Source: Sedimentitalea sp042687825
GTDB lineage: Bacteria; Pseudomonadota; Alphaproteobacteria; Rhodobacterales; Rhodobacteraceae
Assembly (NCBI RefSeq): GCF_042687825.1
Contig: NZ_JBHUQE010000024.1
Coordinates: 1-39,246, forward strand
Length of the DNA stretch: 39,246 bases
Direction: 5' to 3'
The notes under the pieces were generated by a model. It made no database searches. It worked only from the letters and a program-made list of their open reading frames with translations, and had not been told where the DNA came from. Shown here in pieces: positions 1 through 7,930 of this stretch; the stretch's first letter is position 1, and each line of letters starts with the position of its first letter. Both the position numbers and the translations under genes were made by a program.

Positions 1-114
1 TTGCATGCCGGTTCACAGTTCTGGCGCATCAGCCTGCCCACACGCCGGTGCCCAACATCCAGGCCGATCTCTTTCAGCTCTTCCGTCATTCTTGGCCGGC
101 CATAGCTGCCCAGG
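1..114 (-). pseudogene. IS3-family transposase (OrfB) fragment, HTH region
   Basis: Read on the minus strand, this stretch encodes SYGRPRMTEELKE followed by GHRRVGRLMRQN. This is the helix-turn-helix_21 segment near the N-terminus of IS3-family OrfB transposases. The frame runs off the window edge, and on its upstream side it is cut at about position 114, where plus-strand sequence of a different IS3-type transposase begins. No DDE residues are present, so it is an inactive remnant. The recognition rests on recalled family sequence; the exact IS group is not assigned. Confidence 0.7.
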
Positions 115-422
115 CTGAGACGGGGCGCTTCCTCGACAATATTTTCGTGGAACGGCTTTGGCGAAGCCTGAAATACGAATGCGTCTACCTGCATGCTCGG
201 GAGACTGGATCAGAGACAAAAGCGGGCGTCGGAAAATGGATCGGGTTCTACAACCGCAAGCGACCACATTCCGCCCATGGCGGCACAACATCAGCCGTGG
301 CCTATTGGCTGAGAAAAGACGAAATCCAAACCGATCAGCAGGAGCAAAGCGTAGCTAAAACTACGCCAGAACCTGTCCAAACATTGGGGAGTAGCTCACT
401 GTGCAGACAAAACGGTCATTGA
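115..422 (+). pseudogene. IS3-family transposase fragment, C-terminal integrase part
   Basis: The plus frame encodes GRFLDNIFVERLWRSLKYE and then FYNRKRPHSAHGG, the end of the rve/DDE integrase core of IS3-family OrfB proteins; the E of VERLW is the final catalytic glutamate. The N-terminal two thirds, with the two catalytic aspartates, are missing. The first 22 or so codons of the open frame are antisense to the neighbouring transposase fragment on the other strand, so the frame is chimeric. It is a non-functional remnant, and its sequence differs from the other IS3 fragment, so two elements were involved. Confidence 0.7.
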
Positions 423-474
423 TCGAATGTCAGCTCTCGACACGGATGGCTGCCGCGTCGTCGGACCATCAGCT

Positions 475-1377
475 TCATTGCCCGGCCACATCTCTTGATT
501 GGGCGCCTGCGAGTTTTGCCAAAAGATAGTCCGCTACGAGGGAGACATGCGCTTCGCTGTTTGTCGACCGATGAACTGAGACGGCCACATCTGGCAGTGA
601 GGGGAATCCCTCTCTGCCGTCGATGACCTTGAGACTTGCGGGGATAGTCGAAGCCTCCATCACCGACACGCTGGCGTTCTCGAGAATGGCCTTCTCCATC
701 AGCCCGATACTGCGGGTGGAATAGGCCACGTGCCACGGTCGGTCGATGCGCCGCAAGGCGTCCAGGGCGATGTCGCGGCAGACGCATCCTGCTGGAAACA
801 GCACCAGCGACAGCGGCGACGCTGGATCGTCCAGATAGTCCGGCGCAGCGACCCAGTGAAGCGGTTCGTATCGAGCTATCTCGCCCGCAACGGCATTCGT
901 CGGGTGAGTTGCGACGACGACATCAAGGACCCGTGTATCAATTTGCGGCAGTAGATTGCAGGCATTGTCGCACGTAACTTCCAGCTGCAGCCTGGGATAG
1001 TCCCTGCCGATGGCAGAGAGGATCGACGGCAACAGGAATGTGGCATAGTCGTCTGGTGCTCCAATCCTAACCAGCCCTGCCGCTTCGGGCCGCTGGATAT
1101 GTGAGAGCGCGGCGTCGGTCGCAGCGAGGATGCGATTGGCATAAACCAGCAGGGCCTCGCCCGCATGCGTGACCGCGACAGACTGACGGCTTCGGTCGAA
1201 GAGGCGCTTTCCGACGATTTCTTCAAGCCGCTTCACTTGAAGGCTCACCGCCGACTGGGTGCGGCCGACCGCTTTCGCTGCCTGGGTAAAGTTGAGATGG
1301 GCTGCCACGGCCACAAAGGACCGCAGAAGGTCGATTTCGAGGTCGCGCTTCATGTCTGGATAATAAGCAGTGCTCAT
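475..1377 (-). CDS. LysR-family transcriptional regulator
   Basis: A 300-residue protein of normal LysR length. Residues about 17-75 carry the winged helix-turn-helix (DLLRSFVAVAAHLNFTQAAK, then GRTQSAVSLQVKRLE). The remainder is the type 2 periplasmic-binding-like effector domain (RIGAPDDYATFLLPSILSAI). It is transcribed divergently from the isocitrate lyase/PEP mutase family gene at 1592, so it is a plausible regulator of that gene. The start is uncertain: ATG at 1377 and ATG at 1353 are both possible, and neither has a strong ribosome site. The shorter form, beginning MKRDLEIDLL, better matches the usual N-terminus. The effector is not predictable. Confidence 0.88.
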   Translation of the reverse strand: MSTAYYPDMKRDLEIDLLRSFVAVAAHLNFTQAAKAVGRTQSAVSLQVKRLEEIVGKRLFDRSRQSVAVTHAGEALLVYANRILAATDAALSHIQRPEAAGLVRIGAPDDYATFLLPSILSAIGRDYPRLQLEVTCDNACNLLPQIDTRVLDVVVATHPTNAVAGEIARYEPLHWVAAPDYLDDPASPLSLVLFPAGCVCRDIALDALRRIDRPWHVAYSTRSIGLMEKAILENASVSVMEASTIPASLKVIDGREGFPSLPDVAVSVHRSTNSEAHVSLVADYLLAKLAGAQSRDVAGQ

Positions 1378-1591
1378 CACGCTTAGCAAACCTATTCGTT
1401 TCAGAAATTCTTAAAGCTACCCTAACCTGATCTTGGAGGTGATCGGGATGTTGGGAATACTTGCTCAGAGCATGTTCGTGGCAACACGCATGTCACCCAC
1501 GGCAACGATGGAACAAGGAGGGGATTGGCGCTTCGTACCGAAGCAGGAGGTCAAGGAGGAGTCCTTCGAACTGCGAAAGGAATATCGGCAC

Positions 1592-2434
1592 ATGCAATCA
1601 GCCGCGAAAAAGAAACTCTGCGAGTTCGTCCGTCTTCACCGAGCGCCTGGCGCGTTCCTGATGCCGAACGCCTGGGATGCCGGGACCGCACGTATCCTCG
1701 AAGGCATGGGCTTTCCGGCCTTGGCAACGACAAGTGCGGGGCTGGCCTTCTCGATGGGCTTGCGGGATTCCAGCGGCAGCCTGTCGCGCCAGCAGGTCTT
1801 GGACAATGCTCGTTCGATCGTCGAGGCCACATCGCTGCCCGTTTCCGCGGACTTGGAGAACGGCTTCGGTGCATCGCCGGAGGATTGCGCGCAGACCGTG
1901 CGCGAGGCCGTAACCGTCGGGCTGTGCGGTGGCGCTATCGAAGATGCGACGGGCGACCCGAGCGATCCGATCTACGATTTCGAGCTTGCTATTCAGCGGA
2001 TACGCGCGGCTGTTGATGCAAGGCCTACGAAGAATTTCCTGATCACCGCCAGAGCGGAAAACTACATCTACGGCCGTTCTGATCTTGGCGACACGATTCG
2101 ACGCCTGCAAGCCTTCGAACAAGCTGGAGCGGATGTGGTCTACGCTCCGGGCCTGCCGGACATCGAATGCGTTCGCGCGGTGTGTGAAGCGGTCACGGTT
2201 CCCGTCAACGTGGTCGTCGGGCTTTCCGCCACGACGTACACGGTAGACGATCTCTCGAAGACTGGCGTCCGACGCATCAGCACTGGCGGTTCGCTGGCGC
2301 GCGCGGCGCTTGGTGAGATGGTCCGCGCCGCGACAGAGCTGAAGGAGCGCGGAAGCTATTTTTACGCTGACAGGGCGATATCGGATGCCGATGCGGCAGA
2401 TCACATGAGAGTTGTTCAGCGGGCCATGGGCTGA
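1592..2434 (+). CDS. isocitrate lyase/phosphoenolpyruvate mutase family protein
   Basis: A 280-residue TIM-barrel enzyme of the ICL/PEPM superfamily. The opening MPNAWDAGTARILEGMGFPA, the metal-binding region VSADLENGFG, the IEDATGD strand and the LITARAENY segment are all family hallmarks. It lacks the KKCGH loop of true isocitrate lyases, so the reaction (carbon-carbon or carbon-phosphorus cleavage of a 2-oxo or hydroxy acid) cannot be named. The start was chosen because the domain begins about 20 residues later, as in relatives. However, an ATG at 1448 in the same frame has a near-perfect ribosome site (GGAGGT at 1435-1440, 7-nt spacing) and would add 48 residues without recognisable homology. 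It is divergent from the LysR gene. Confidence 0.85.
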   Translation: MQSAAKKKLCEFVRLHRAPGAFLMPNAWDAGTARILEGMGFPALATTSAGLAFSMGLRDSSGSLSRQQVLDNARSIVEATSLPVSADLENGFGASPEDCAQTVREAVTVGLCGGAIEDATGDPSDPIYDFELAIQRIRAAVDARPTKNFLITARAENYIYGRSDLGDTIRRLQAFEQAGADVVYAPGLPDIECVRAVCEAVTVPVNVVVGLSATTYTVDDLSKTGVRRISTGGSLARAALGEMVRAATELKERGSYFYADRAISDADAADHMRVVQRAMG

Positions 2435-3363
2435 TCCCGGGGATACCCAATGCCCACGGCAGTTGTTCGCAGCGCACCGACGAGTGGGCAGGTTCGGCTA
2501 TCTGCTGCCATTTTCCACAACTCAGAATTTCCGAGGCTTTTGATATAATACTGCCCCTACCGGAATCGCCCCCAAGAGCGCGGGTCCAACTCACCAACGA
2601 ACCAGCCAATAGCCAATCGCAGGCATCGTTTTCGCCAAAACCGAGGCTGCACTTTCGCCGCCCGCAGCCCAGATACGAAAGTTGCGGACGGAGTTGCTTG
2701 GTGCAGATACCGCTATCGCTGAAGCAGCACTCCGTCGCAGTCGCTGCACCCATGTGGTCGCAGCTCAGCAAGCGACGTCAGACCGGCCATTCCGGACCAA
2801 ATGTTTTCCCGAACGACATGTTACTTTCGCTGAAGATGGTCTGTACAAACGTGATGCGGTTCTGCTGCAACCCATCGCAAGCACTGCAAGCACACCCGCA
2901 TCGAAGCGGATGTAGCGTGTGTGGTCATTCGCACCTGGAAAAGCCCAAGACATAAGACCGCTCTTTTTCTGCGTGGAGTGCAGACACTTAAGACGCGGCA
3001 AAAAACTGAGTTGATGCAGTCCTCGCATGAAACTCCGGCTCAACGAGGCTTGCCAGTGAATGCAGTATTGATCGAACTCCGGGGACCACGGGAGAATTTC
3101 AATTGTGAAAAGAACTGCTGTCGCGAATAACCCGCCGGAACAAATGAAAAGGGACTGTCTGACTGCGTGGCAGATGACTCAGCCTCTTCGTTTTTCAATG
3201 AACGGTGATGAGAACAGAGGCCTCATGGGTATTCCGGGTTCTTCCATTCAGTTTGCTCCGGAGTCTTGCCCCGCGGCAAACCAAGATGAAGGAACCGATC
3301 CCTGGTACAAGAACGATGCTTTGGTCCTGCAAAACATCCGGTGAATGAGGCGCCAATTCCAAT
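2435..3363. other. gene-poor stretch, no recognisable gene
   Basis: About 930 bases between the ICL/PEPM gene and the DUF1254 gene. Short open frames exist on both strands (for example 3105-3344 plus), but none gives a recognisable protein, and the base composition is less GC-rich than the core part of the window. It is probably decayed DNA within the accessory region. No tRNA, hairpin terminator or clear IS end was identified. Confidence 0.5.
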
Positions 3364-4797
3364 TCACTTTGCTTTCTCGATATTGGTCAAAACCCAGGAT
3401 CGGTCAAAATAGGGTTCGGTGGGCGAGTAGAGCCGGAAATACGGGAACCAGGCCCTGCCTTCGAGGGTCGGAATCCAGTTGGCCTCTCCGACCTCGGGCG
3501 GTGTCGGGCCAAAATGAATACTGACACTGCCATCATCGTTGACGTCCAGATCCATACGCGAGGATTTGTCTGCAACGCCTTCCTTGTTGACGATCAGGGC
3601 GCGGGTCGCGACATCATAGACAGAGACCGACCAGAACTCGCCTGCCGGAACATCGGCTGGCACATTCAGCACATAGGATGTCCCGCCATCCAACCACTCG
3701 CCGTCGCTGTCGCGATAGGTTGAGAGATAGATCTGCCCCCAATTCGGTCGATCCGATTGCATGGCGGAGTCATTGGTAACGGCCTCGTAGAACCACTTGG
3801 CGCGGCCATCGAGCGCGTCATATGTTTCCCATTTCTGGTTGATGGGCGAAGTGGTCGCCACCTCCCAATGAGTGCCGTCGGAATAGAACGCGGCTTCGAG
3901 TCGGTCATTGGCGAAATCGTTGGCCTTTGCCATCGCTTCCCCGACCAGTGCCGCCTCTGACAGGATGCGTTCCTGCCGCCAAGTCGGATGGAAAGGCTTG
4001 CCCTGTTCGATGCCCAAAGGTTTCAGCATCGCCATGAAGAAGCGATCCCGTTCCTGCACCGGTTCGCGGCCCAGGATGTCGGCGAGGATCTCGAAATAGC
4101 CAATGCCGCGCGGATGCCAGCCCTGCCAGGGGCGCCCGTCGACCTCGATGATATTGGTGCTGTTGTCCTGCCCGATTTGCGAAACCGGAAAGATCCGGAT
4201 CCCCGCCAGATCGGCCTTTTGCTGCGTCTCCTCCAGCGCCAGAAGGCGAATACCGAAGAAAATGCTGTTGGTCGGAGACTCAAAGACCTTGGCCCCTTCG
4301 ATCACGGGCGCCGTCGTTCCCGGCGGATAGAAAACATAACGCCCGGGTTCAGTCATCTGCGTGATCCCGATCTGCCACATGGAGTGCGTGGCCCCACGCA
4401 CCTTGGCGTCAGGCATGTCGATGACGACCGGGCCCGTCTCGGCCATGTTGATGAAGCTGAGCGCGTAAGGAGTGGTGGCGTTGGCGGTCAGCAGGCCGTA
4501 TTTGTCTTCGAGATGCGGGTAATAGACGATATCCATGGACTGGGCCTGAAAATCAACTTCGTGGACCTTCTGCCATTGCGCGAAAGCCACGATGGGAATG
4601 GCCCAGATGTAGGCCTGAGTGGCGCGCTGGAAATCCATGACGTCAAAGAGGTGCGCCACAGTTTCGTCGGTCGGGTAGCCGCTTTCGAACTCGTGAGTGA
4701 AGGACAGCGGACCGACGCGGGTCTGGATGGTTTCCTGAGCGTAGGCCGCACTGGACAGGGCCAGAGCCGAAACGGTGAAGGCAATGACTTTACGCAT
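3364..4797 (-). CDS. exported DUF1254/DUF1214 domain protein
   Basis: A 477-residue protein of normal length for this two-domain family. Residues 1-20 form a cleavable signal peptide (basic MRK, hydrophobic core, SSAAYA then Q), so it acts in the periplasm. DUF1254 lies at about 55-190 (YIWAIPIVAFAQW, MDIVYYPHLEDKYGLLTANA, TTPYALSFINM) and DUF1214 at about 330-460 (GEFWSVSVYDVATRALIVN, GEANWIPTLEGRAWFPYFRL). The biochemical role is unknown. An AraC regulator follows upstream on the same strand and a broken relative lies at 6057, suggesting a local paralogous set. Nothing in the frame looks damaged. Confidence 0.88.
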   Translation of the reverse strand: MRKVIAFTVSALALSSAAYAQETIQTRVGPLSFTHEFESGYPTDETVAHLFDVMDFQRATQAYIWAIPIVAFAQWQKVHEVDFQAQSMDIVYYPHLEDKYGLLTANATTPYALSFINMAETGPVVIDMPDAKVRGATHSMWQIGITQMTEPGRYVFYPPGTTAPVIEGAKVFESPTNSIFFGIRLLALEETQQKADLAGIRIFPVSQIGQDNSTNIIEVDGRPWQGWHPRGIGYFEILADILGREPVQERDRFFMAMLKPLGIEQGKPFHPTWRQERILSEAALVGEAMAKANDFANDRLEAAFYSDGTHWEVATTSPINQKWETYDALDGRAKWFYEAVTNDSAMQSDRPNWGQIYLSTYRDSDGEWLDGGTSYVLNVPADVPAGEFWSVSVYDVATRALIVNKEGVADKSSRMDLDVNDDGSVSIHFGPTPPEVGEANWIPTLEGRAWFPYFRLYSPTEPYFDRSWVLTNIEKAK

Positions 4798-4920
4798 GGC
4801 TGAAATCTCCCAATCAAGATCGCACCTCGTTTCATGGATGGCGATACCTGATGATAGGACCGCAGCGAAAAACGGGTCTATGCAGATCGTGCCAAGATTT
4901 GGGGTCTCAGGACGCAGGCG

Positions 4921-5895
4921 TCAGTGATGGCGGTATCGTGCCATCGTTTCCGATGGCAATTCGCCAAAATGCTCGCGATACCAGCCGGAAAACCGGCCCA
5001 GTTCGGAAATGCCCCACTGCATCGACAGTATTGTGATCGTCGCCGCGCGTTCAGTGTCGGAGACGATATCCCGGCGAATGCGGTTGAGCCGCAATTTGCG
5101 GATATAGGTTCCTGGGGTTTCGCCCAGCAGCTCGGCAAACGCCCGATGCAGGCTGCGCCGCGACGTGCCCGCTGCATTGGCAATTGCACCGATGGTCAGC
5201 GGCCCCTCGAGATTTGCGCTGATGAACTCAAGCGACTCAGAAACCACGCGAGCTTGCGCCGAGGGGGATTTCGGCTGCCGCACGTGGTTCGCGTCATGCC
5301 CAAAGTGGTCAATTACGGCAGCAAGCAACATCTCGGCGGTGATTTTTGCCTCGATCGGAGACACTCGGTCATGCGTATGTAGCCGCATGAAACCTCGCCG
5401 CAGCATGGCGGTGGTTGCCCTTGGTAACACGTCTCCGTCGATCCGCGTGCCGCCCAGGGCACGTTTGTCGATCACGACCCCGTCCTCGGCGGCAAGGTGT
5501 TCCAACAGTTCCATTGGCATTGACACCACAGCATATAGGTTGTCAGCCTCGTAAAGCGCGTGGTGTCCGTCGCCGGGATGAAACAACGCGGCGGAACCGT
5601 CCTGAATTTCACTATGAACCCAATGGCGGGCTCCTGGGGAGATCGCAAGCCCGGCACCCAGCGTCACCTGATCCTCTGACAGGGCGCCGTCCAGCAAAAC
5701 CTTGCCCTGAATATGTCCTGACGAACATGTTATTCCGTCGAACTGCGTGAAGGTCAGGCTACCTGACACCGGATCATTCGACAGTTGCACCGCTTCAAGC
5801 CCGGCCCCCAGGACGGCATCGCTCAGGTCTTCGATGTTTCGAAGGTCTGCACGCTGCGTGACAGTGTTTTCCGAAATGCTGGCCCATGCGTTCAT
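4921..5895 (-). CDS. AraC-family transcriptional regulator
   Basis: A 324-residue protein. The C-terminal 95 or so residues form the double helix-turn-helix of AraC/XylS regulators (LTIGAIANAAGTSRRSLHRA, GISELGRFSGWYREHFGE). The N-terminal 200 residues are a ligand or oligomerisation domain of the AraC-binding-like kind. The start is set at MNAWAS because a GAGG ribosome site lies 5 nt before the ATG; longer frames would run into the divergent gene at 6057. It sits between the intact DUF1254 gene (same strand) and the 5' end of a broken DUF1254 gene (divergent), so it probably once controlled one or both. The inducer is unknown. Confidence 0.86.
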   Translation of the reverse strand: MNAWASISENTVTQRADLRNIEDLSDAVLGAGLEAVQLSNDPVSGSLTFTQFDGITCSSGHIQGKVLLDGALSEDQVTLGAGLAISPGARHWVHSEIQDGSAALFHPGDGHHALYEADNLYAVVSMPMELLEHLAAEDGVVIDKRALGGTRIDGDVLPRATTAMLRRGFMRLHTHDRVSPIEAKITAEMLLAAVIDHFGHDANHVRQPKSPSAQARVVSESLEFISANLEGPLTIGAIANAAGTSRRSLHRAFAELLGETPGTYIRKLRLNRIRRDIVSDTERAATITILSMQWGISELGRFSGWYREHFGELPSETMARYRHH

Positions 5896-6056
5896 GTCGG
5901 CCTCATTCACCAATACAACGATCCAAAGTAACGCACGTTTTCCGTTCTGCATAGCTGCGCGGGTAGCTTGGCACAATCTGCATAGACGGCACGACCCTGG
6001 TCGCGGAACAATCGAACCAAAAATTCCAATCAAAAAAACAACCGGGAGTGACTTTC

Positions 6057-6503
6057 ATGCGATCTCTGTCCAACTCCTTGGCTGCGTCAGCTTTGGCTCT
6101 GTCAACCCCTGCCGCGGCAAGCGACATCGTCGACGAGCAAAGCCTGATCGACACCTATATTCATACTTTGGGGCGGATGTTCGTGCTGAGGCAGGAACAT
6201 ATCGACTTCAACGAAGGCGGCTATGAGTGGAACGTCATGTTCCACCGCGAACCGGGCAAGGTGAGTTGGGCAAACCCCAATCTCGATGTCGCCTATGGCG
6301 AGGCGTGGGTGGCCGTGGACGAAAACAGTTGCACCCTGACCCATGTGCCCGAGATCACCGACCGCTCCTATACCGTCCAGTTCATCGACCCCTGGGGTGA
6401 AGTGGTGGCCAACCTCAACGAATTGCGCACCCCTGAGCATCCGCAAGGCACCTTCGCCATGTGCCTGGAAGGGGCGGATGTCGAGATTTCCGCCGAAGCG
6501 TAG
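6057..6503 (+). pseudogene. 5' fragment of a DUF1254/DUF1214 gene
   Basis: The start ATG has a GGGAG ribosome site 8 nt upstream, followed by a signal peptide (MRSLSNSLAASALALS, TPAAA then S). The next stretch is the DUF1254 core: GRMFVLRQEHIDFNEGGYEW, WANPNLDVAYGEAWVAVDEN, YTVQFIDPWGEVVANLNE. Homology stops at residue 148, where family members continue for another 200 or so residues. Immediately after the stop come GTGTTGCGCC direct repeats and a heptamer array. The missing 3' part resembles the minus-strand fragment at 9417-9950, so the gene appears split by rearrangement. The truncated product could still be exported but lacks DUF1214. Confidence 0.75.
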
Positions 6504-6530
6504 TGCTGCGTAGTCAGTGTTGCGTGCCGC

Positions 6531-6610
6531 GTGTTGCGCCTTCATTGTCCCGTGTCCCGTGTCCCGTGTCCCGTGTCCCGTGTCCCGTGTCCCGCGTTGA
6601 GTGTTGCGCC
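6531..6610. repeat. seven-copy heptamer array flanked by 10-bp direct repeats
   Basis: The unit GTCCCGT is repeated in tandem from 6547 to 6595 (six perfect copies and a seventh ending in C). The array is flanked by identical GTGTTGCGCC copies at 6531-6540 and 6601-6610. It lies exactly where the DUF1254 fragment ends and the relaxase remnant begins. This is directly visible in the sequence; its origin is unknown. Confidence 0.9.
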
Positions 6611-6628
6611 TGCAATGCTGCATGGCGG

Positions 6629-7144
6629 TCAGTGGCGAAGGCCATGAACCTCTCCCTCAGTCTCGTCGCTCACCGCGTCCCGAGAAGCTTCTTCGCCCTC
6701 TGCGCGTGCTCCATACTGTCGTTGAGTCGCCCGGATTCCGGCATCCAGCCGTTCAAGGCTTCGACCCATGAGAGCTGCGACCTGAGCAACGCGATCATGG
6801 AGGCACGCATAGCGGTCCGCATCGAGGCCGGCGAAGGCGATCTCTTCGAAACGGTCGATCACCTCCTGCTGCTGGTCCTCGGTCGGGGCGTCCTCGCGGG
6901 CGAAGCTGACGACACCGGCGCGATAGGTCCACTTGTGCGGGCAAGCGTCGATCAGGTCGATCATGCCCTGGGGATCACCGCGCACGACCTCCGGCAGCGG
7001 CGCGCGCGTCACGGTCATGGGCTCGCCCGACGCATCGCGGATCAGATCGCGGTTGTCGTCACAGGCCGGCCCGCTGCGCGCGGTCAGGTATTCGACCGGC
7101 CCCGCACCGCCGCCCTTGCCGTTGGGAAAGAACTTGATCAGCAA
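6629..7144 (-). pseudogene. plasmid-type relaxase (MobA/VirD2-like) remnant
   Basis: The frame starts at TTG 7144 with LIKFFPNGKGGGAGPVEYL, the typical opening of relaxases on Rhodobacteraceae plasmids and integrative elements, followed by PLPEVVRGDPQGMIDLIDAC and WTYRAGVVSFAREDAPTEDQ. After about residue 117 the catalytic His-rich part is absent, and the frame continues with a charged helical tail (HDRVAQVAALMGRSLERLDA) that looks like the distal end of such a protein. At 171 residues it is far shorter than usual, implying a large internal deletion. It would have nicked oriT in conjugal mobilisation; in this state it is almost certainly inactive. Confidence 0.68.
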
Positions 7145-7266
7145 CCGGGCGGCCTCCGGTGCTGGGCGACGATCTCCGCCAACCGCCGCTCTATGCCGAC
7201 CAACGCCGCCGCCACGCGCAGAGCCTCGATCTCGCTCGCCCGGCCCGCGCCGGTTGCAGCCCTCAT
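7138..7266 (-). pseudogene. possible MobC-like C-terminal remnant upstream of the relaxase
   Basis: A 42-codon frame (ATG 7266 to TGA 7138) encoding MRAATGAGRASEIEALRVAA and then LVGIERRLAEIVAQHRRPP. Its stop overlaps the TTG start of the relaxase remnant, a translational-coupling arrangement typical of mobC-mobA pairs. The length suggests that only the tail of a mobilisation accessory protein survives; upstream, the plus strand switches to an unrelated membrane-protein fragment. The identification is tentative and rests mainly on context. Confidence 0.4.
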
Positions 7267-7552
7267 AAGCTGGTCAGTTTACCCGGTTGTGATTGCAGGG
7301 ACAATATCCGTCATTTTCGGTCTGTTCCGCGTTCTGCAAAGCCGGGTAGGCGGCGTCGAAAACCTCACCAGCATTGGTGCGGCATTGCCGTTCCTCGCGG
7401 TCGTGTTGATCTCATTGGGGATGATACTTTCCATCCCGGTGATCGTCCGCACTCTGACGGGCGACATGAACTCAGGTTGGGCCGCGTCGGCCGTTGGCAC
7501 AGCGCAGAGCTTGCAACGGATGCAGGACCGGGCCGCCAGATTCAGAAAATGA
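7267..7552 (+). pseudogene. C-terminal fragment of an unrecognised membrane protein
   Basis: The plus frame ending at 7552 encodes two hydrophobic segments, YPVVIAGTISVIFGLFRVL and AALPFLAVVLISLGMILSIP, then a charged tail ending ARFRK. There is no start codon or ribosome site of its own, because the 5' side is antisense to the mobilisation remnant. It therefore looks like the tail of a membrane protein joined by rearrangement. The family was not recognised. Confidence 0.35.
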
Positions 7553-7600
7553 AACCACAGGCGCCGGATCTGCCCTTCGATACTTGAAGTCTACGTGTAG

Positions 7601-7683
7601 CGACCTGCAAACATAATCGGCTCGACCTGCAATCATCCCGATTTTCGGTCCGAATTATTTGCAACTGGCCTGCAATCATCCGG
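7601..7683. repeat. short repeats with about 22-bp spacing, possible IS end
   Basis: The motif CGACCTGCAA or TGGCCTGCAA followed by (A/T)CAT occurs at 7601, 7623 and 7666. These are spaced 22 and 43 bases, consistent with multiples of about 22. Regularly spaced terminal repeats are typical of IS21-type and other Mu-like transposon ends. No transposase gene is adjacent, so this may be an orphan end. The flanking stretch 7553-7930 contains no recognisable gene. Confidence 0.45.
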
Positions 7684-7930
7684 CTCGGCTCACAATAAAT
7701 ACGAACAGGTTTTCCTATTTGTTTTCAATTGTTTGCCTTCTCATCGAAATATCCAGGCACTGAACGTAGATTCTTGGACGCGATTTCGAGACAATATTCT
7801 TCAGCGGTTGTGGCCCCGTGGATGGCCGTGCTCTGCTGCCTGGAAATCCCTCGTTTCCTGAACGGCCCAAGGGCGGCTTACCGCAATCCAGCCCTTGATG
7901 ATCTGCGCGGCGAAGATGTTGGCTGAGCCC

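Noticed and set aside
6547..6595. Heptamer array considered as a CRISPR
   Set aside because: The units are contiguous 7-mers without spacers, unlike CRISPR repeats.
6461..7552. A 363-codon plus-strand frame spanning the heptamer array and relaxase region
   Set aside because: It is a composite of repeat, antisense relaxase sequence and a membrane-protein tail. Only the last 95 or so codons look coding.
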